Shown piece after piece: positions 40,201 through 46,200 of a stretch of DNA of 64,000 nucleotides (position 1 is its first letter; each line of letters opens with the position of its first letter). The DNA comes from Bolinopsis microptera. Taxonomy: Eukaryota > Ctenophora > Tentaculata > Lobata > Bolinopsidae. The position numbers were made by a program, and so were the translations under genes. The notes beneath the pieces are model-generated. The model saw only the letters and a program-made list of their open reading frames with translations, had not been told where the DNA came from and made no database searches. The stretch covers positions 5,752,084 to 5,816,083 of the forward strand of contig NC_087072.1 of the NCBI RefSeq assembly GCF_026151205.1, in the 5' to 3' direction.

Positions 40201-43200
40201 GGCCGAACTAGAAAATATTGCCACCAAGTTTGAGGGACATCTTCAAGTTGATACTCACGGCATACTGGCATTGCTTTTCCACTTAAAGGAAAATGACGAC
40301 AAAGCTCTGGCTCAAATTTACAAGGGTGTTCAGAGTTTCCTGGCAGAATGGAGAGTCTCTCAACAGAATGTCCAGAAGAAGAACACCCTACATCCATGTC
40401 AAGCACTAGCTGAACTGTACGACCTGGTTCACAACGGTTCCCAGCTTGCTTCACACTGGAGTTCGTGCTACCCTGAGGATATCTCAACTCCCTTCACTAT
40501 TTGGCAGTGTTTGCTGAACCAACGCAGACTGCTCCCTGGTAACACTTCTGACGAAATGGACAACTCCTGCTCTTATACCGAGTCTGACTCTCTGATGGAG
40601 GATCGTACTGGTGGAGATAACAAGTACGGGCTAATATTCGCTGCTGTCCAATCTGCTCTTAAACAAAACAGTGCTAGTATTGCAAAGAGACTGGTTCAAC
40701 AGATTGATGTGAACGAGCTGTATGGTGAGGATCTGATCAAGTACTACGGGATCGGAACTGAGGTGGTTATTAGGAGTGTTGAGGAAGCTAATTCCACTGT
40801 ATCTGAGAATATCTCGAGACTGGAAGGAATGTTGGGAATGCTCGATGAGGAGCAGTTTGTATCCAGTGCACGGTTGAAGCTCAAGATGGCACAGTTGCTC
40901 TTTAAGAACCAGTCTGTAAGTCGTCATGAACCTGGTGTCCTGTATGCTGAGGGAATGGAAACACTTACTCGGATTGACTGTTCCACTTTCAACGTAAGTA
41001 TATTCAGCACAATTAAATATCAAGACATGTAGCTCATTTATAAGATATCAGATACAATATTCGTTTAGGGAATTGTAAGTAACAGCAAGTATTTGCGATG
41101 TGATTCAAATATAATACAAATAACAACGAACAAATGCTGATTGCTGATGATCGCGAAACGTCGCGTTTAATCTTCAAATTGTCAGACATGATTTCGCCAT
41201 TTATGGTTTAATAAGTACCAAACAGCAGTGATCATTTATTCTCACAGGAAAACAGTGTTAAAAACTACGATGTTGTCATAGAGATGCTCTCTTCCGAGAT
41301 ACAGAAACCAACCTTAGCACTTATTGATAGTCAACAATCTGATATAAAGCTTGTCTTTCAGAACGTCACTCTGACTGCTATGAGGTATTTAAACTTTCTC
41401 AGAAAACCTGATTTTTGTAAGCAAAAAAACTCAAGTACAAAGATTCAATGTTCTAATGAAGGTAAACAATTCAGGAAATAACAGACATTTTCTTGAAAGA
41501 ATCATCAATTGAGACGCAATAAGTAACGCTAAATGACTTACCTGTTGCCCGAGGTTACTTAACATAGTAAACGTTTATTTTTGAATAGGAATACCTTTAT
41601 AACCATTTGTTCAACACAATACTATACAAAAACTCGATCTCCTAACAATTCAAAACAGCAAAATTATTATTTGAAAAATAGTGGCGAAGTTCCCCGACAC
41701 GGCGATTTTACCCCAATCTACGGTATTCAAGCACAAAGACGAGATAATCATCAAACGTGATTTATTCATCCATCATTTGACCAGGACCTTACGTCCAGCA
41801 TTGCTGAAATTAACTTTTGTGATCTTGCACTAACACGGACCGCCAAGAAGTCACTTAATTTTCAATATTAAAATAAGTCGATCTTCGGGAGACGTTCCGT
41901 TATCCAAATATCCATACCTTACGGCTCACGACCTACTTTCAACTGTGCCACTTGCTACTTGACATGGATGTTTCAGTAGAGCATGATCTTGTCCTATCTA
42001 TCAAATGTAACTCATCTTGTTAATTTGAATCTTCTCTCAGGTATAATAGCAGAAAAGCGAGACTGATGTTCCCTTACGTCTTGCAATCTATCAGTGGAGA
42101 GCAAGCCAAGTCTGACTTCCTTAAAAAGGTAGTATTTCCATTTCCTGGAAAGATATTACCTCTTATCCTAAGAAGCGAAAACTTTGCCCTTCACTCTACC
42201 GATGATCAAATCTTAAATCTTAATACGACAAAGAAGCGTTGAAGAATAATAAATGACCACGGTAGTTAGGGGTGAACAACCTAGTTAACCAATAAGTTGA
42301 TTAAAAGCGACAAATTTTACTATCTAACCACACCAACTCATTACTAACCACGAAATATTTGATCATATTACAACAGTACTGGTGCGATTCGGGAACCATT
42401 TCAATTTATTCGACGACTACAACGCCGTCTGCACATAGAGCTTCAATAATATTAACATCTAGGGAGATAAGATGTATACTAATTCAGCCAAACATGTTTA
42501 ATTAATTTTCAATGCAACGAGCTGTGTTTACTGTTTAGGAGTGAGACTGAGAGAGAGCGGGAATGGGCTTATTTATTTCATGTAGATTCTCAGGGCTAGT
42601 GATCTGTTTAGTGCTGCCCCTCCCCCTTTAGTGCTGCCCCTCCCCCTTCCTCCGCCTCCCCTTTTTAATACTCTTAATTTGAGGAGGAGCTGAGAGTTAG
42701 AGTGATATAGCGAGATATGGCTGGAAACAGAGTGTGGTGAAATACGTTTAAAAGTGGACAAATTATCTGTAATATTTTCTAATCAGAGAGGAGAAAAAAT
42801 GACCGCTGATTGTCGTAGTCAAATGTATTTTGGTCTTCAGATCCTAATTGCCCTGATCGGACATTTCCATTTCAGTGTTCTGAGATACCGTCGTGGATGT
42901 TTATAGAATGGTTATCTCAACTATTGGCGTTTGTCCCCACTCCTCTTGGCAATGCAGCTGTTCAAGTATTGAAGATCATAGCGCTGGACTATCCTCATGC
43001 TTTGTCTTATTCTTGGAGGTCTGGTTTTTACTACACACAATTTTTTGATATTTTCGACGTAACATCCAAGCATGTACATTTTATATTGTAAGAACGTTGG
43101 AAAATATTTTTTAAACACAAGAATAACGATTCAAATGACTGCAACTTTTCAACATGATTCAACCGTTCAGGGTAAGCCTAGAGGATTGGAAGGATCTAGA

Positions 43201-46200
43201 GGGAGAGGTAAACTCAGTTGTTAGCGAGATAAGTGGGTTAGTGACAAGTGAGGACTTAAATCCGTTTCTCGAAGCTCTGGCAACTCTGACTCCCCCTGTA
43301 ATGCTGCTGAAAGATCTGATCGAGGAGATGGCAGTAAAGGCGAACAAGGGCTCTCAAAACAGTTATCTGGACAAAATAACGGAGAAATTGTTTTGTAAGA
43401 ATTCGTTGTCAGACATCAGAAACTCCTTCGCTGCCAAACACAAACAATCCTGGAGCTCACTCGTCAGCAAGTTGAACAAGGTTTGATTAATAAACTCAGT
43501 TCAAAACGCATTTTATGTTGCGATGGAGAGGCGAATTTTTGTGAATACTGTTTATCCAATCTTGTGATTGTGTGGCTAGTTATTTCACAACTGATTTTGC
43601 TGAATAGTCTAATCAGAAATGCACGTTATAAGATGTTTACCTCCATTTCATGGTAGACGCCCATTTTTGTTATATTCCTATACAGTTCAGCTTCAGAACA
43701 TTGTAAAGACTTTTGGATAGGCTCAAATTAACTGCAATGGCCACATTTATACACAACTTATAAAATATGCCAGATTTTGGAGATAGTGGCTAAAAAACAA
43801 GAAGCGATAAGATGATTATAATTTTAGTAGAGAACTATATAGTATATATCATAGCAATCCACGGAAGTTTTCGAATCCCTCTTTCAATTACAAAAACGAA
43901 ACAAATTATTTGAAATATGTCAAACTCAAAAACGTTAAGATTTGCGAATCTTACCATACTCCATAATGAACAAGAAATGCGGCCGCTTTTCTTTTGTGGA
44001 TGGCCGCTCAATTTCCCGATCCTTGATGGCGTATTTATCATATTCCATACAACCTGGGGACGGCCCAGTCTTTACTGTTTATATAAACATGCAAATATGG
44101 CGAAGTGACATGCCGACTGCCGAGCGCCGCCCAGTTAATATAATTCTAAGTATACTGAATTTGAAAATCGTGTATACTTCTATGCAACCATATGTTTATT
44201 GTTTATGCAACCTGACACGGATCTGTGCAAAATAGTAATACTAACTCAAAATAATAATAATATGCTATCAATTAGTGCCTAGTGGGATACGTACATGATG
44301 AAATTAATAATGTACTTGGTTGGTTCAGCGCCGCGCGCCAACAATTATATAATTCAGATTATCACGCAAAATAACTTTGCGCAGGTAGTCACGTGGGCGA
44401 TAACAGTGCTCGCAGGCACGTACGCACGCACGCACGCACGCACGCACGCTCGGTCGCAAAGCTACCATGTACAAAAAAAAACCTCGATCGCTAACCCTTG
44501 TCCTTGACTCTTTTGTGCCTTCGGCACGAGTCATGGATCGGGAAAAAATGTCTTCTAGTCTCCAGTAAGAATTTTATTTAGAAGGAACCGAAAGTTTTAA
44601 GGTCAATAAAAAAAGGCTCGAATATCACCTGTTTAACTTCATCACCTGTACGAGAGTTGATCGTTTTGGTCCGTCGATGCAACAAACTTAGCTGACTTTA
44701 GTGGACACTCACTAATCTAGTGGTATTATGACTGTCTTCGTTCAAATTATGTAAGATATCTTGTACTTGAGAGTTATCCAGCGATGATTTGATTGAAGTT
44801 GGAAATTTCCTCCAGTATCTAGCCTAAACATAACAGCATCAAACATCAGCTATCGAATGCAAGTATTTTATTTGTAATAATCCAGCCAGCAGACGGCAGA
44901 ATGTGCTCGACTCCAACTAGAGTATTAAATCTGCATATTTCAAGTAACATGGTTACATGATTACCTTTGCATAATAAAGACCGTCTACTCTGCAGAGCCT
45001 GATATCAGGTGTTTGGATAAACGTGCCATTTCTCCAGTGTCAATTTGACATTGGGGAAATGGCACGTTTATCCAAACACCTGATATCAGGCTCTGCAGAG
45101 TGGACGGTCTTTATTATGCGAAGGTAATCATGTAACTGTCAACGGGAGGTGGTCGTTTTCATAACCGAGGGGTGTTTTTACAATCACTTAATCATCATAA
45201 AGAACATATATTAACTGATATTGTTCATGAAGTTGTGGAGTGAATATAGGTCAGTGTTTCCCAACACCTGCCCCAGAGCACTTCATGTGTGACATTATTG
45301 GTAATGTGCAAACTTATTGGCATATGATGCAGAATATTAAGTTGTTATAATTTCAATGTTCATTAATTGCAAGGTTGACGTAAAGAAGAAAGTGGAGGAA
45401 TTGAAAAAATATCAACAAAAAGTAGGAATGGACGGAGAGAAACAGCCAGGAAAAAGGAAAAAAGGCCCCAAACTTTCCGATTACTCGAAATGGTTCACCA
45501 AGTACCAAGCTGGATCCTTAGAGCTGCCAGGTTATCTAAGATTATACCCTTACCATCTTACTCAGGAATTAAGCTATTTATCAGCCGAACCTATAACTAA
45601 GTTTATCTCTTTCGGATTATTGAATCAAGTACTAACAAATGAAAGCAGAACATTTAGGAACAAACGAAATCCCTTTTTAGGTCAGTACAGTGGGATTGAC
45701 AAACCTAACCCGTCGTACCACAAAAAGATAGCTAAGTTCGAGGAAACGGTCACCGTTCTGGCTTCTCTCAGAAAGCCAGTTAAGATAAATATTCTTCTGG
45801 ACAACGGAAAAAAACGTAGCGTTCTGGTGAAGGGTGGTGAGGACTTGCGAACTGATCAGAGAGTCATGCAGGTTGGTTATCTTAGCCATTTATAGTTTTA
45901 TCTTGGGTTTCTGGAACGATATGCAGAACATACAGATTTCAGATATTTGAACTTATTGAACCTATTGAACCGATTGAGATAATTGTCTGATCTTTTTTAA
46001 AAATTTTTCCTCAGTTACTGAAAGTGATGGATGACAAGTTGAGAACCACTCTGAAAGATGCTTCCTTGCGAACATACGATGTTATCCCTCTTACTAACAA
46101 GTTTACTAATGGAATTTAGTTTGAAAATCTATTTTTGTTTAATCATTAGTTAGTTGAATGTGGTTCCTTGAAAATGGGACCGAAATTGGAAAATAGGAAT

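Noticed and set aside
44295-44534. Frames with repeated ARTHART or VRACVRAC peptides
   Set aside because: They come from a GCAC-type microsatellite, not from a protein gene.
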